The translations under genes and the position numbers were made by a program. The notes beneath the pieces are model-generated. The model was not told the DNA's origin and did no database searches. It worked only from the letters and a program-made list of their open reading frames with translations. Below are positions 50,378 to 59,111 of a stretch of DNA of 64,000 bases, piece after piece; the first letter of the stretch is position 1, and every line of letters begins with the position of its first letter. This stretch comes from Pistricoccus aurantiacus (GTDB lineage: Bacteria > Pseudomonadota > Gammaproteobacteria > Pseudomonadales > Halomonadaceae). Location of the stretch: NCBI RefSeq assembly GCF_042682565.1, contig NZ_JBHUIC010000003.1. One strand, written 5' to 3'.

Positions 50378-51031
50378 TCACTTATGATCGGCCTTGCGTA
50401 CCAGATGATCGCCGATGCTTTGAAAGCCCTGCACCATGACCACCAGAATCGCCACGGTGATCAGCATGACCAGCGGGTCGAAGCGGTTGTAACCGTAACG
50501 GATGCCCAGATCCCCCAGGCCGCCACCGCCCACGGCGCCGGCCATGGCGGAATAGCTGACCAGGGTGACAACGGTGACGGTCAGGCCGGTGATGATGCCG
50601 CCACGGGCTTCCGGCAACAATACCTTGGTGATGATCTGATAAGGGGTGGCGCCCATGGACTGGGCCGCCTCGATCAGCCCTGGCGGCACTTCGTTCAGGG
50701 CGCCCTCCACCAGCCGCGCCACGAAAGGGATGGCGGCGATGGTCAAGGGCACCACTGCCGCGTTGATGCCGATGGAACTGCCGACAATCATGCGGGTGAA
50801 GGGAATGATCGCTACCATCAGGATGATGAACGGAATCGAGCGGCCCACGTTGGTGACGATGGCGAGTATCCTTTGCGTCAGCGGATGAGCGAGAATCTGC
50901 CGGGGCCGGGTCACGTACAGCAGCACGCCCAGAGGAACGCCAAAAAGGGCGGCAATGACACCGGACACGCCAACCATGTACAGGGTGTCGATGGTCGCCT
51001 TGAAGATCAGTTCAAGCATCGCGTTTGACAT
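50378..51031 (-). CDS. metI: MetI, permease of the MetNIQ importer
   Basis: A 217-residue permease with five membrane segments and the ABC coupling motif EAAQSMGATPYQIITKV followed by LLPEARGGIITG. The ATG at 51031 has GGAGGT upstream and overlaps the end of metN by 20 bases; an internal ATG at 51019 is possible but has no Shine-Dalgarno sequence. Confidence 0.95.
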   Translation of the reverse strand: MSNAMLELIFKATIDTLYMVGVSGVIAALFGVPLGVLLYVTRPRQILAHPLTQRILAIVTNVGRSIPFIILMVAIIPFTRMIVGSSIGINAAVVPLTIAAIPFVARLVEGALNEVPPGLIEAAQSMGATPYQIITKVLLPEARGGIITGLTVTVVTLVSYSAMAGAVGGGGLGDLGIRYGYNRFDPLVMLITVAILVVMVQGFQSIGDHLVRKADHK

Positions 51032-52055
51032 GACCAAGCACCTCCACGTTGAGATCGTGATCTTCGAGATAGGCAAGCGCCGCCCGGGTCTGCTCCTGAT
51101 CGCCGATCAGTTCCGCGATCATCAGCCCCAGGGTGCGATCCTGGATCGACTCCACCTTGGCCTGCAGAATGCTGACCTCGATGCGGCAATCCCTGGTCAA
51201 TCGGGAAATCAGCGGCGAGGCCACCGCGTCGCCGGAGAACGCCAGACGCACCACCGGATGATGGCGCGGGCTGGGCTCGGGTTCGAGACGTTCCACCAGC
51301 GCCTTGGGCGGCTCGAGTTCGAGAAAATCGTTGAGAAATTCCCGCCCCAACCGTGTGCGCGGCGAGGTAAAGAACTCGCCTACCTCGGCTTCCTCCACCA
51401 GCATGCCGTCGGAAATCAGCCCTACCCGATGGCAGATCGACTTGACCACTTCCATTTCATGGGTAATCAGCAGAATGGTCAGTCCCAGGCGCTCGTTGAT
51501 GTCCTTGAGCAGCTCGAGAATCGAGCCGGTGGTCTGAGGATCCAGCGCCGAGGTGGCCTCGTCACACAGCAGCACCTTGGGGCGGCTGGCCAGGGCCCTG
51601 GCGATGGCGACCCGCTGCTTCTGACCGCCGGAAAGCTCCGCCGGATAGGTGCCGGTCTTGTCGGAAAGGCCGGTCAGTTCCAGCAGCGGCTTGACTCGCT
51701 CCTGAATCGCTGCCTTGCCCATGCCCATCAGTTCCAGAGGCAGGGCGATGTTGGCATAGACGGTGCGCGATGACAGCAGATTGAAATGCTGAAAGATCAT
51801 GCCGATCTGATGACGAGCCTGATTGAGCGCCGGGCCGCTCAAGCGGGTGAGTTCCTGGCCATCCACCTGCACGCTGCCGCTGGTGGGACGCTCCAGCAGG
51901 TTGACGCAGCGAATCAAGGTCGATTTGCCGGCGCCGGAAAGGCCGATGACGCCATGAATGCTGCCTTGGGGGACTTCCAGGTCGATGTGCCTCAGCGCCT
52001 CGATGGCCTGCGCGCCACTGCCGTAAATCTTGGAGACGTTCTTGAGTCTGATCAT
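51012..52055 (-). CDS. metN: MetN, ATPase of the MetNIQ importer
   Basis: A 347-residue ATPase. It has Walker A GLSGAGKSTLIRCVNLLERP, signature LSGGQKQRVAIARAL, Walker B VLLCDEATSALDPQT and a C-terminal ACT-like NIL domain that senses methionine (trans-inhibition). The ATG at 52055 begins the conserved MIRLKNVSKIY. The gene follows a promoter, a SAM-II-type riboswitch and a terminator. Confidence 0.96.
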   Translation of the reverse strand: MIRLKNVSKIYGSGAQAIEALRHIDLEVPQGSIHGVIGLSGAGKSTLIRCVNLLERPTSGSVQVDGQELTRLSGPALNQARHQIGMIFQHFNLLSSRTVYANIALPLELMGMGKAAIQERVKPLLELTGLSDKTGTYPAELSGGQKQRVAIARALASRPKVLLCDEATSALDPQTTGSILELLKDINERLGLTILLITHEMEVVKSICHRVGLISDGMLVEEAEVGEFFTSPRTRLGREFLNDFLELEPPKALVERLEPEPSPRHHPVVRLAFSGDAVASPLISRLTRDCRIEVSILQAKVESIQDRTLGLMIAELIGDQEQTRAALAYLEDHDLNVEVLGHVKRDA

Positions 52056-52116
52056 GATGCTGGGATACCGCTCAGTGACGTGATATCGAAGTTTCCTCGA
52101 AAAAGCGGCGCGCACG

Positions 52117-52142
52117 AAAAAGGCCACCCGAATGGGGTGGCC
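52117..52142 (-). terminator. Intrinsic terminator in the metN leader
   Basis: On the minus strand GGCCACCC pairs with GGGTGGCC around CATTC (eight perfect pairs) and is followed by five T. It lies 16 bases after the riboswitch core and 62 bases before the metN start: an expression platform rather than the end of an operon. Confidence 0.85.
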
Positions 52143-52150
52143 TATCGCGC

Positions 52151-52253
52151 TGGACACACCCGTTTAGCAGCACTTCCCGCTTTGAATCGACTGTCGCGAT
52201 CGATGCGAGGGCGCCCGCAAGCTGGGTTCAAATCAGCGCCTTGTGTAAAGTGC
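52151..52253 (-). promoter_or_regulatory. SAM-II-type riboswitch with an enlarged loop, upstream of metNIQ
   Basis: On the minus strand the SAM-II core is present: P1 GGCGC (52240-52236) with GCGCC (52214-52210); loop UGAUUU followed by ACCC (52227-52224); UUGC before the P1 3' arm; GCUAAA (52168-52163) and GGGU (52161-52158), which would pair with ACCC to form pseudoknot P2. Known SAM-II elements have a short linker before GCUAAA; here 41 bases intervene and hold a possible hairpin (52204-52186, arms ATCGA/TCGAT). An outer pairing GCACTT/AAGTGC (52253-52248 with 52175-52170) may enclose it. It is followed by a terminator and lies ahead of metN, whose product imports methionine, the precursor of SAM. 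Confidence 0.85.
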
Positions 52254-52257
52254 CCTG

Positions 52258-52286
52258 ATATTAAGGATCGACCGCGGTACTGTCAA
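52258..52286 (-). promoter_or_regulatory. Sigma-70 promoter of the metNIQ operon
   Basis: TTGACA (52286-52281), 17 bases, then TAATAT (52263-52258) on the minus strand. Transcription would start near 52251, only about 11 bases before the P1 stem of the riboswitch, so the aptamer lies at the very 5' end of the mRNA. It shares the gap with divergent ribE. Confidence 0.8.
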
Positions 52287-52353
52287 CGCCGCGGCAGCGG
52301 ACATTACGCGGTACACTATGACGGTTCTCGGCATCCGGCATTCAGGAGTCAGC

Positions 52354-53001
52354 ATGTTCACGGGTATCGTTCAGGGCACCGCACCGCTTTTGTCCATCGT
52401 CGACAAGGACGCCTTTCGTATCCACACCATCGAACTCGAGCCCGCGCGGCGAAAAGGGCTGGAAATCGGCGCCTCGGTGGCGCATAACGGCGTCTGCCTG
52501 ACCGTGACCGGCATCGACGGCGGCCGGGTCAGCTTCGATCTGATGCGCGAAACCCTGCGTCTGACCAACCTGGGTGAGCTCCGGGTCGGCGACCGTGTCA
52601 ATATCGAGCGGGCCGCTCGTTTCGGCGACGAGATCGGCGGCCATGCCATGTCCGGGCATGTGATCTGTACCGCGGCACTGACGAGTATCGAGGAGGCGCC
52701 GAACAACCGTCGTCTCTGGTTCAGGCTGCCCGGGAAGTTCGGGCGCTTTCTGTTCGACAAGGGCTATATTGGACTCGACGGTATCAGCCTGACCATCGGC
52801 GAGGTGCGGCGCGAGCAGCCTCGGAACAGCGAAGTCGATGCGCCGGTGACTTTCTGCGTCGACCTGATTCCGGAAACCCTGGCGCGCACCACCCTGGGCG
52901 ACCGGCGAATCGGCGACCGGGTCAATATCGAGATCGATCCGCAGACCCAAGCGATCGTCGAGACCGTCGAACGTGTATTGGCATCGCGTGCCGTGATCTA
53001 G
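52354..53001 (+). CDS. ribE: Riboflavin synthase, alpha subunit type
   Basis: A 215-residue two-repeat enzyme making riboflavin from 6,7-dimethyl-8-ribityllumazine. The opening MFTGIVQG, VAHNGVCLTVTGID and the repeated LRVGDRVNIERAARFGDEIG with GHAMSGHVI are diagnostic. The ATG at 52354 follows CAGGAG. No FMN riboswitch is seen in front, and no other rib gene is near. Confidence 0.96.
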   Translation: MFTGIVQGTAPLLSIVDKDAFRIHTIELEPARRKGLEIGASVAHNGVCLTVTGIDGGRVSFDLMRETLRLTNLGELRVGDRVNIERAARFGDEIGGHAMSGHVICTAALTSIEEAPNNRRLWFRLPGKFGRFLFDKGYIGLDGISLTIGEVRREQPRNSEVDAPVTFCVDLIPETLARTTLGDRRIGDRVNIEIDPQTQAIVETVERVLASRAVI

Positions 53002-53098
53002 TCAGACGCTCGCGTCACCGCCAGGCTTTGGGTACCATACAATGCCTTTTCGTCCCTCGCTTTCTTGCTTCATCACAATGCCCGGATGAGTCACGCCG

Positions 53099-54400
53099 AT
53101 GCTGAAACAACGTCTCGACAATCACTTCAAACTGACTGAACACGGCACCAATATTCGCACCGAGATCATCGCGGGTATCACCACCTTCCTGACCATGGCG
53201 TACATCATCTTCGTCAACCCGAGCGTGCTGTCCGAGGCAGGCATCGACTACGGCGCCGTGTTCGTCGCCACCTGTCTCGCTTCCGCGATCGGCTGTCTGA
53301 TCATGGGCCTATGGGCGAACTATCCCATCGCCCTGGCGCCGGGCATGGGGCTCAACGCCTTCTTCACCTACGGCGTCGTACAAGGCATGGGCTATAGCTG
53401 GGAAGCGGCGCTGGGGGCGGTATTTCTGTCCGGGGTAACTTTCTTTCTGCTCAGCCTCTTCCGGATTCGCGAATGGATCATCAATTCCATTCCCATGACC
53501 CTGCGCCTGGGGATTGCCGCGGGTATCGGCCTGTTTCTGGCGTTCATCGCCCTCAAGAACGCCGGCATCGTGGTGGATAACCCGGCGACTCTGGTGGCGC
53601 TGGGAGATCTGTCCGCGCCGTCGCCGCTCTATGCGCTGCTGGGATTCTTCCTGATTACCGCGCTTTCTCATCTGCGGGTCACCGGCTCGGTGATGATCGG
53701 CATTCTGGCGGTGACCGTGCTGGCCATTGTGCTGGGCCACAACGAGTTCGGCGGCGTCATGTCCATGCCGCCTTCCATCGCGCCGACATTTCTGGAGATG
53801 GACGTGGCAGGCGCCTTCGACCTGGCGATGATCAGCGTGATCTTCGCCTTTCTGTTCGTCGATCTCTTCGATACTTCCGGCACCCTGATCGGGGTTGCCC
53901 ATCGCGGTGGCCTGCTGGATGAGCAGGGCAATCTGCCGCGGTTGGGTCGTGCGCTGATGGCGGATTCTACCGCCTCCATGGCCGGCGCGGCGCTGGGCAC
54001 TTCTACCACCACCAGCTATATCGAGAGCACCGCAGGCATCGCTTCCGGCGGGCGAACCGGCTTGACCGCGGTGATAGTGGCGCTGCTGTTCCTGGTCAGC
54101 CTGTTCTTCGCGCCTCTGGCCGGCTCGATTCCGGTGTATGCCACCGCCGGGGCGCTGCTGTATGTGGCGGTGCTCATGACCGGTAGCCTTGCTCACGCCA
54201 ACTGGGAGGATCCGACGGAAGCCGCGCCGGTGCTGATCGCGGCCCTGGCCATGCCCTTGACCTTCTCCATTGCCGAGGGGATTGCGCTAGGATTCATCAG
54301 TTTTGTTGCGATCAAGACCTTGTCCGGACGTTTCAAGGATCTCAATGTGGCGGTGGTGGTGCTGGCGCTGCTGTTCGCCGGCAAGTTCCTGTTCTTCTAA
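53099..54400 (+). CDS. NCS2-family purine permease
   Basis: A 433-residue permease with about 12 membrane segments. The AzgA-like branch is indicated by NIRTEIIAGITTFLTMAYII, GLNAFFTYGVVQGMGYSW, FLFVDLFDTSGTLIGVA and GTSTTTSYIESTAGIASGGR. Substrates in this branch are adenine, guanine or hypoxanthine; with apt next door adenine is a good guess. Between ribE and apt on the same strand. Confidence 0.92.
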   Translation: MLKQRLDNHFKLTEHGTNIRTEIIAGITTFLTMAYIIFVNPSVLSEAGIDYGAVFVATCLASAIGCLIMGLWANYPIALAPGMGLNAFFTYGVVQGMGYSWEAALGAVFLSGVTFFLLSLFRIREWIINSIPMTLRLGIAAGIGLFLAFIALKNAGIVVDNPATLVALGDLSAPSPLYALLGFFLITALSHLRVTGSVMIGILAVTVLAIVLGHNEFGGVMSMPPSIAPTFLEMDVAGAFDLAMISVIFAFLFVDLFDTSGTLIGVAHRGGLLDEQGNLPRLGRALMADSTASMAGAALGTSTTTSYIESTAGIASGGRTGLTAVIVALLFLVSLFFAPLAGSIPVYATAGALLYVAVLMTGSLAHANWEDPTEAAPVLIAALAMPLTFSIAEGIALGFISFVAIKTLSGRFKDLNVAVVVLALLFAGKFLFF

Positions 54401-54480
54401 TCTATCAAACAGGCCCGAGGCTTGTTTGGCTCGGCGCTGGCCGCTTGACGGTTGAATTCACCTGGCGAGATGGAACCTCC

Positions 54481-55026
54481 ATGAGCATTTACGGCGACTA
54501 CATCAAATCCGTGATTCGCACGGTGCCCGACTGGCCCCAACCCGGGGTCAACTTTCGCGATATCACGCCGCTTTTACAAAACAGCGCAGCCTTTCGCAAG
54601 CTGATCGACAGCTTCGTGCATCGCTATCAGGAAATGCGCCTGGACACGATTGCCGCCATCGACGCCCGGGGGTTCATCATCGGCGCGCCCCTGGCCTACG
54701 AGCTGAACTGCAGCTTCGTGCCGGTACGCAAGAAGGGCAAGCTGCCGTTCAAGACCCTGAGCGAGACCTATAAGCTGGAGTACGGCGAATCCGCCGTGGA
54801 ACTCCACGCCGATGCTTTTGAACGCGGCGCGCGCATTCTTGTGGTGGACGATCTGGTGGCTACCGGCGGTACCATGCTGGCGGCGGCCAAGCTGATCCGA
54901 CGCAGCGGCGGTGAAGTGGTGGAAACCGCTACCATCATTGATCTCCCGGAATTGGGCGGGTCGCAAAAGATTCGCGACGATGGCTATGATCTCTTTGCGG
55001 TGTGTTCCTTTACCGAAGACGAATAA
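54481..55026 (+). CDS. apt: Adenine phosphoribosyltransferase
   Basis: A 181-residue enzyme converting adenine and PRPP to AMP. The start YGDYIKSVIRTVPDWPQPGV, VDDLVATGGTMLAAAKLI (PRPP loop) and AIDARGFIIGAPLAYEL are conserved. The ATG at 54481 gives the family length; the frame is open 12 codons upstream. It works naturally with the preceding permease; note that adenine can alternatively be deaminated by the enzyme encoded at 8956. Confidence 0.96.
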   Translation: MSIYGDYIKSVIRTVPDWPQPGVNFRDITPLLQNSAAFRKLIDSFVHRYQEMRLDTIAAIDARGFIIGAPLAYELNCSFVPVRKKGKLPFKTLSETYKLEYGESAVELHADAFERGARILVVDDLVATGGTMLAAAKLIRRSGGEVVETATIIDLPELGGSQKIRDDGYDLFAVCSFTEDE

Positions 55027-55049
55027 GCGACATAGGAAACCGCGAAAGC

Positions 55050-55763
55050 ATGACTTCATCTCCTTTGCCGGAAAGCTGGAACCGCTATCTGGGCGTCGAA
55101 TTCGAAGCGCCCTACATGCAGGCATTGCGTGCTTTTCTCAGGGCGGAAAAGGACGCCGGAAAGGTCATCTACCCGCATTCCAGCCACTGGTTTCGCGCCT
55201 TCGAACTGACGCCTCTCGAGAAGGTCAAGGTGGTGATTCTCGGCCAGGACCCGTATCACGGCCCGAACCAGGCTCACGGCCTGTGCTTTTCGGTGCGCCC
55301 GGGGGTACCGGTACCGCCTTCGTTGGTCAATATCTACAAGGAGCTCGCCGAGGATCAAGGCTGTACACCGGTCAACCACGGCTTTCTGGAAAGCTGGGCT
55401 CGCCAGGGCGTGCTGATGCTCAACAGCGTCCTGACCGTGGAGCGGGGCAACCCGGGATCCCATCGCAATCAGGGCTGGGAAACCTTCACCGATCGCGCCA
55501 TCGCCGCCGTCAACGAGCAATGCGACGGGGTCGCCTTTCTGCTGTGGGGTAGCTACGCCCAGAAAAAAGCCAGTTTCGTCGATCGCCAGCGTCATCTGGT
55601 GTTGCACTCGCCGCATCCTTCTCCGCTGGCGGCCCATCGCGGGTTCTTCGGCCAGGGTCATTTCTCGAAAGCCAATGAATTTCTCGTCAGCCGCGGCTAC
55701 GCCGCCATCGACTGGCAGCTTCCATCTCATATCAATCCCGAGTCCGAGGGCCTGACTTCATGA
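55050..55763 (+). CDS. ung: Uracil-DNA glycosylase
   Basis: A 237-residue family-1 enzyme that removes uracil from DNA. It has GQDPYHGPNQAHGLCFSV with the catalytic aspartate, LMLNSVLTVERG, LLWGSYAQKK and HPSPLAAHRGFFG with the catalytic histidine. The ATG at 55050 lies 23 bases after the apt stop; it overlaps upp by ATGA. Confidence 0.97.
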   Translation: MTSSPLPESWNRYLGVEFEAPYMQALRAFLRAEKDAGKVIYPHSSHWFRAFELTPLEKVKVVILGQDPYHGPNQAHGLCFSVRPGVPVPPSLVNIYKELAEDQGCTPVNHGFLESWARQGVLMLNSVLTVERGNPGSHRNQGWETFTDRAIAAVNEQCDGVAFLLWGSYAQKKASFVDRQRHLVLHSPHPSPLAAHRGFFGQGHFSKANEFLVSRGYAAIDWQLPSHINPESEGLTS

Positions 55764-56386
55764 GCGTTCACGTCATTCATCATCCGTTGGTCAAGCACAA
55801 GCTGGGTTTGATGCGCGAGGCAGGCATCAGTACCAAGAGCTTTCGGGAGCTGGCCGAAGAAGTCGCCAAGCTGCTGACCTATGAGGCCACTCAGGACCTG
55901 CTGTTGGAAGAAGTTTCCATCCAGGGCTGGTCCGGGCCGGTGACCATCGAGCAACTGAAAGGCAAGAAAGTGACCGTGGTGCCTATTCTGCGTGCCGGCC
56001 TGGGCATGCTGGACGGGGTCACGGATCTGATTCCCAGCGCCAGAATCAGCGTGGTAGGGCTCTATCGCAACGAGGAGACTCTCAAGCCGGTACCGTATTT
56101 CGAGAAATTCACCAACGATATACAAGAGCGCCTGGCCATCGTCATCGACCCGATGCTGGCGACCGGTGGCTCCATGGTGGCTACTCTGGACATGCTCAAG
56201 GCCAGGGGCTGTCCACTGATGAAGGTGATCGTCCTGGTGGCGGCGCCGGAGGGCCTTCGTCGGGTAGAGGAAACTCATCCGGAGGTGGAGATCTATACGG
56301 CTTCCATCGATGAACGCCTGGACGAAAATGGCTATATCGTGCCGGGGCTGGGGGACGCGGGAGACAAGATCTTCGGCACTCGTTAG
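55760..56386 (+). CDS. upp: Uracil phosphoribosyltransferase
   Basis: A 208-residue enzyme making UMP from uracil and PRPP. Hallmarks are VIHHPLVKHKLGLMR, VPILRAGLGMLDGV, VIDPMLATGGSMVATLD (PRPP loop) and VPGLGDAGDKIFGTR at the C-terminus. The overlap with ung suggests that uracil released by Ung and imported by the following permease is reused. Confidence 0.97.
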   Translation: MSVHVIHHPLVKHKLGLMREAGISTKSFRELAEEVAKLLTYEATQDLLLEEVSIQGWSGPVTIEQLKGKKVTVVPILRAGLGMLDGVTDLIPSARISVVGLYRNEETLKPVPYFEKFTNDIQERLAIVIDPMLATGGSMVATLDMLKARGCPLMKVIVLVAAPEGLRRVEETHPEVEIYTASIDERLDENGYIVPGLGDAGDKIFGTR

Positions 56387-56472
56387 ACGATTTGCAGCAT
56401 ATCGAATACCCCTTGCGCGCTCCGCGTCGGGAATTTTTTTGAAGCTATTCTTTCATCGATTGGAGCGCCTTG

Positions 56473-57717
56473 ATGCGCGACTCGACTTCTCCTGCCGCCT
56501 CCGCCAGACCCTCGCCGGTGCGTCTGCTTCTCACCGGCACGCAGATGCTGTTCGTGGCTTTCGGCTCCCTGGTGCTGGTGCCTTTGTTGACCGGACTCGA
56601 CCCGAGTGTGGCGCTGTTTACCGCCGGGGTGGGCACGCTGATCTTTCATGCGGTGACCGGCCGCTGCGTTCCGGTCTTTTTGGCATCGTCCTTCGCCTTC
56701 ATCGCGCCGATTCAGGGTTCAATCACCGGCTTCGGGGTATCCGCCACCCTGGGTGGACTCATGGCGGCGGGGCTGGCCTACGTGGTCATGGCCCAGGTGG
56801 TGCGGCTGCGCGGTACCGCCTGGCTGCATCGGCTGCTGCCGGCCATCGTGGTGGGGCCGATCATCATGGTCATCGGTCTGGCACTTGCTCCGGTGGCGGT
56901 GAGCATGGCCAGCGGGGAAACCAGCGACAACATTGGATACAGTCAGGCGCTGATACTTTCCATGACCAGCCTGCTGGTGACGCTCCTGTTGGCGGTGTTC
57001 GGTCGCGGCCTGCTACGGCTGGTGCCGATCATGGGCGGTATCCTCAGCGGTTATCTGCTGGCGCTATCGATGGGTCTCATCGACTTCACCCCGGTACGGG
57101 AAGCGGCTTGGCTGTCCCTGCCGAATTTCACCGCGCCGAGTTTCCACTGGGCCGCGATCCTGTTCATGGTACCGGTGGCCATCGCCCCGGCGGTGGAGCA
57201 CATCGGCGACATGGTGGCCATCGGCTCCGTCACCGGTCAGCGCTATCTCGAGAAGCCCGGGCTGCATCGCACGCTGCTGGGCGATGGGCTGGCCACCTGC
57301 GCCGCCGCGCTGTTCGGCGGCCCGCCCAATACCACCTATTCCGAGGTAACCGGTGCGGTCATGCTGACCCGAGCCTTCAACCCGCTTTTCATGATCGTGG
57401 CTGCCTGCGTGGCGATCGCGCTGGCACTGTTCGCCAAGCTGGGTGCTATCCTGCAAACGATTCCGGATCCTGTGATGGGGGGCATCATGACGTTGCTGTT
57501 CGGCTCCATCGCGGTGGTGGGCATGAACAGCCTGGTGCGGGCCGGCCATTCCCTGACCGCGCCGCGCAACCTGGTGGTGGTATCGCTGATTTTGGTCTTC
57601 GGCATCGGCGGCATGCAGCTGGGAGGAGGGCAGTTCACCCTGCAGGGGGTCAGTCTCGCCGCGGTGGTAGGCATCCTGCTGAACTGGATACTGCCGCCGG
57701 CCCGGAAAGGAGAGTGA
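56473..57717 (+). CDS. uraA: Uracil permease (NCS2 family)
   Basis: A 414-residue symporter with about 14 segments. Motifs include AGVGTLIFHAVTGRCVPVFL, SSFAFIAPIQGS, HIGDMVAIGSVTGQ and FGGPPNTTYSEVTGAVMLTR, typical of UraA/RutG. The ATG at 56473 follows GGAG; the TTG just before it is not needed. It lies downstream of upp, as in many bacteria. Confidence 0.93.
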   Translation: MRDSTSPAASARPSPVRLLLTGTQMLFVAFGSLVLVPLLTGLDPSVALFTAGVGTLIFHAVTGRCVPVFLASSFAFIAPIQGSITGFGVSATLGGLMAAGLAYVVMAQVVRLRGTAWLHRLLPAIVVGPIIMVIGLALAPVAVSMASGETSDNIGYSQALILSMTSLLVTLLLAVFGRGLLRLVPIMGGILSGYLLALSMGLIDFTPVREAAWLSLPNFTAPSFHWAAILFMVPVAIAPAVEHIGDMVAIGSVTGQRYLEKPGLHRTLLGDGLATCAAALFGGPPNTTYSEVTGAVMLTRAFNPLFMIVAACVAIALALFAKLGAILQTIPDPVMGGIMTLLFGSIAVVGMNSLVRAGHSLTAPRNLVVVSLILVFGIGGMQLGGGQFTLQGVSLAAVVGILLNWILPPARKGE

Positions 57718-57893
57718 ACCGCGCGTGGATTCGCTGAGCCCGTGGATATTGCATCAGATCAAGCGCTGCGCGCTCAGCGCCAATCCAACGAAACCGCGCG
57801 GATGAGTTGATTTGCCATTTCGGTTAAGATGTTCTTACCGCGCAAATTGATAGGCTTGTTCTTTTGAAGCCTTTCACGTTAACAGGAAATATC

Positions 57894-58496
57894 ATGACGC
57901 CGGATCGACTGACTGGCTTGATTCTGGCTGGCGGCCAGGGACGACGCATGGGAGGGCGCGATAAAGGCCTGGTGTCCTTTGCTGGCGGACCGCTGATTGC
58001 CCAAGTGCGAAAGCGCCTCGAAGGCCAGGTGGCGGAGGTGCTGATCAACATCAATCGCCACAGAGAGGAATACGCAGGTTTCGGCGATCGAATCGTGACG
58101 GACCGGGAAGGGGGTTATCAAGGGCCGCTCATGGGCATCTGGAGCGGGCTGCGCGCGGCCACCACCCCTTGGGTAATCGTGGTGCCCTGTGATAGTCCGC
58201 TATTGCCGGTGGATCTGGTGTCGCGCCTCGTGAAAGGGCTGGAAGAGGCGGATATCGCCGTCGCTCACGACGGTGAACGGCTGCATCCGGTGGTAGCACT
58301 GATTCGCCGCGACCTGGCGGAAGACCTCGGCGCGTCGCTGGCAGCGGGAGAGCGCAAGATCGACCGCTGGTATGACCGTCATGCCTGGCGCTCGGTGGAT
58401 TTCAGCGACTGCCCCGAGGCGTTTGCCAACCTCAATACCTTCGATGAAAAGCAGTTGCTGGAACGCCGGATCGTCCCCGGCGAAGAGGTATCATGA
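57894..58496 (+). CDS. mobA: Molybdenum cofactor guanylyltransferase
   Basis: A 200-residue enzyme joining GMP to molybdopterin. The nucleotide site is LAGGQGRRMGGRDKGLVSF, and VPCDSPLLPVDLV carries the metal-binding aspartate. The ATG at 57894 follows AGGAAA. It begins a run mobA-mobB-moeA-moaCD-moaE-moaA with gaps of 3 to 34 bases or ATGA overlaps. The 176 bases upstream are the likely promoter region; I saw no Moco riboswitch. Confidence 0.94.
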   Translation: MTPDRLTGLILAGGQGRRMGGRDKGLVSFAGGPLIAQVRKRLEGQVAEVLININRHREEYAGFGDRIVTDREGGYQGPLMGIWSGLRAATTPWVIVVPCDSPLLPVDLVSRLVKGLEEADIAVAHDGERLHPVVALIRRDLAEDLGASLAAGERKIDRWYDRHAWRSVDFSDCPEAFANLNTFDEKQLLERRIVPGEEVS

Positions 58497-59077
58497 GTGC
58501 TGTTGCGACGCCTGAGATGAGACTGGACCTTTCCCGAGAAACGTTACCGCTGCTGGGTATCGCTGCCTGGAGTGGTACCGGCAAGACCACCCTGCTCGAA
58601 AACCTGCTGCCGCGGCTCAAGGATCGTGGCCTTCAGGTAGCGGTGATCAAGCACGCCCATCATCGTTTCGATATCGACCAGCCCGGCAAGGATAGCCATC
58701 GGCTGCGGGAGGCCGGCGCCGCTCCGATGCTGATTGCCTCGCGAGCGCGGGTGGCCTTGATGATGAACACTTCGGAGCGGGGGGAGCCGGATCTGGCGGC
58801 ATTGATCGAAATGCTGCGGCCGCTGGCGCCGGATCTGGTGCTGGTGGAAGGCTTCAAGCAGTGGCCGCTGCCCAAGCTCGAACTGTACCGCCAGGAGGTA
58901 GGAAAGACGCTGCGCGCCTGGGAAGATCCTTGGATTCACGCGGTCGCCAGCCCCCAGTCTCTCGAACTGCCAAAGGATGTGACGGCTCTGAGGCTTGACG
59001 ATATCGACGCCATCGCGAACTGGGTCGCCACCTGGCCGGAACGCTGGGCGAGCCGGCGCGGGCCACGTCGGGTTTGA
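58493..59077 (+). CDS. mobB: Molybdopterin-guanine dinucleotide biosynthesis protein B
   Basis: A 194-residue GTP-binding helper of MobA. The P-loop is AWSGTGKTTLLENLLPRL, followed by VAVIKHAHHRFDIDQPGKD and LVLVEGFKQWPLPKLELYR. It overlaps mobA by ATGA. MobB is not essential in E. coli but is often kept with mobA. Confidence 0.94.
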   Translation: MSAVATPEMRLDLSRETLPLLGIAAWSGTGKTTLLENLLPRLKDRGLQVAVIKHAHHRFDIDQPGKDSHRLREAGAAPMLIASRARVALMMNTSERGEPDLAALIEMLRPLAPDLVLVEGFKQWPLPKLELYRQEVGKTLRAWEDPWIHAVASPQSLELPKDVTALRLDDIDAIANWVATWPERWASRRGPRRV

Positions 59078-59111
59078 AGCACTCCAGACACTTATTACTC
59101 AGGAGGTTTTG

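Noticed and set aside
52287..52353. FMN riboswitch before ribE
   Set aside because: The stretch between the metN promoter and ribE is far too short for the FMN element and lacks its conserved core; ribE has a plain leader.
56310..57737. A 475-codon open frame overlapping the end of upp and all of uraA
   Set aside because: It is the +1 shadow of uraA; the product is rich in Gly, Arg and His with no membrane pattern or motif.
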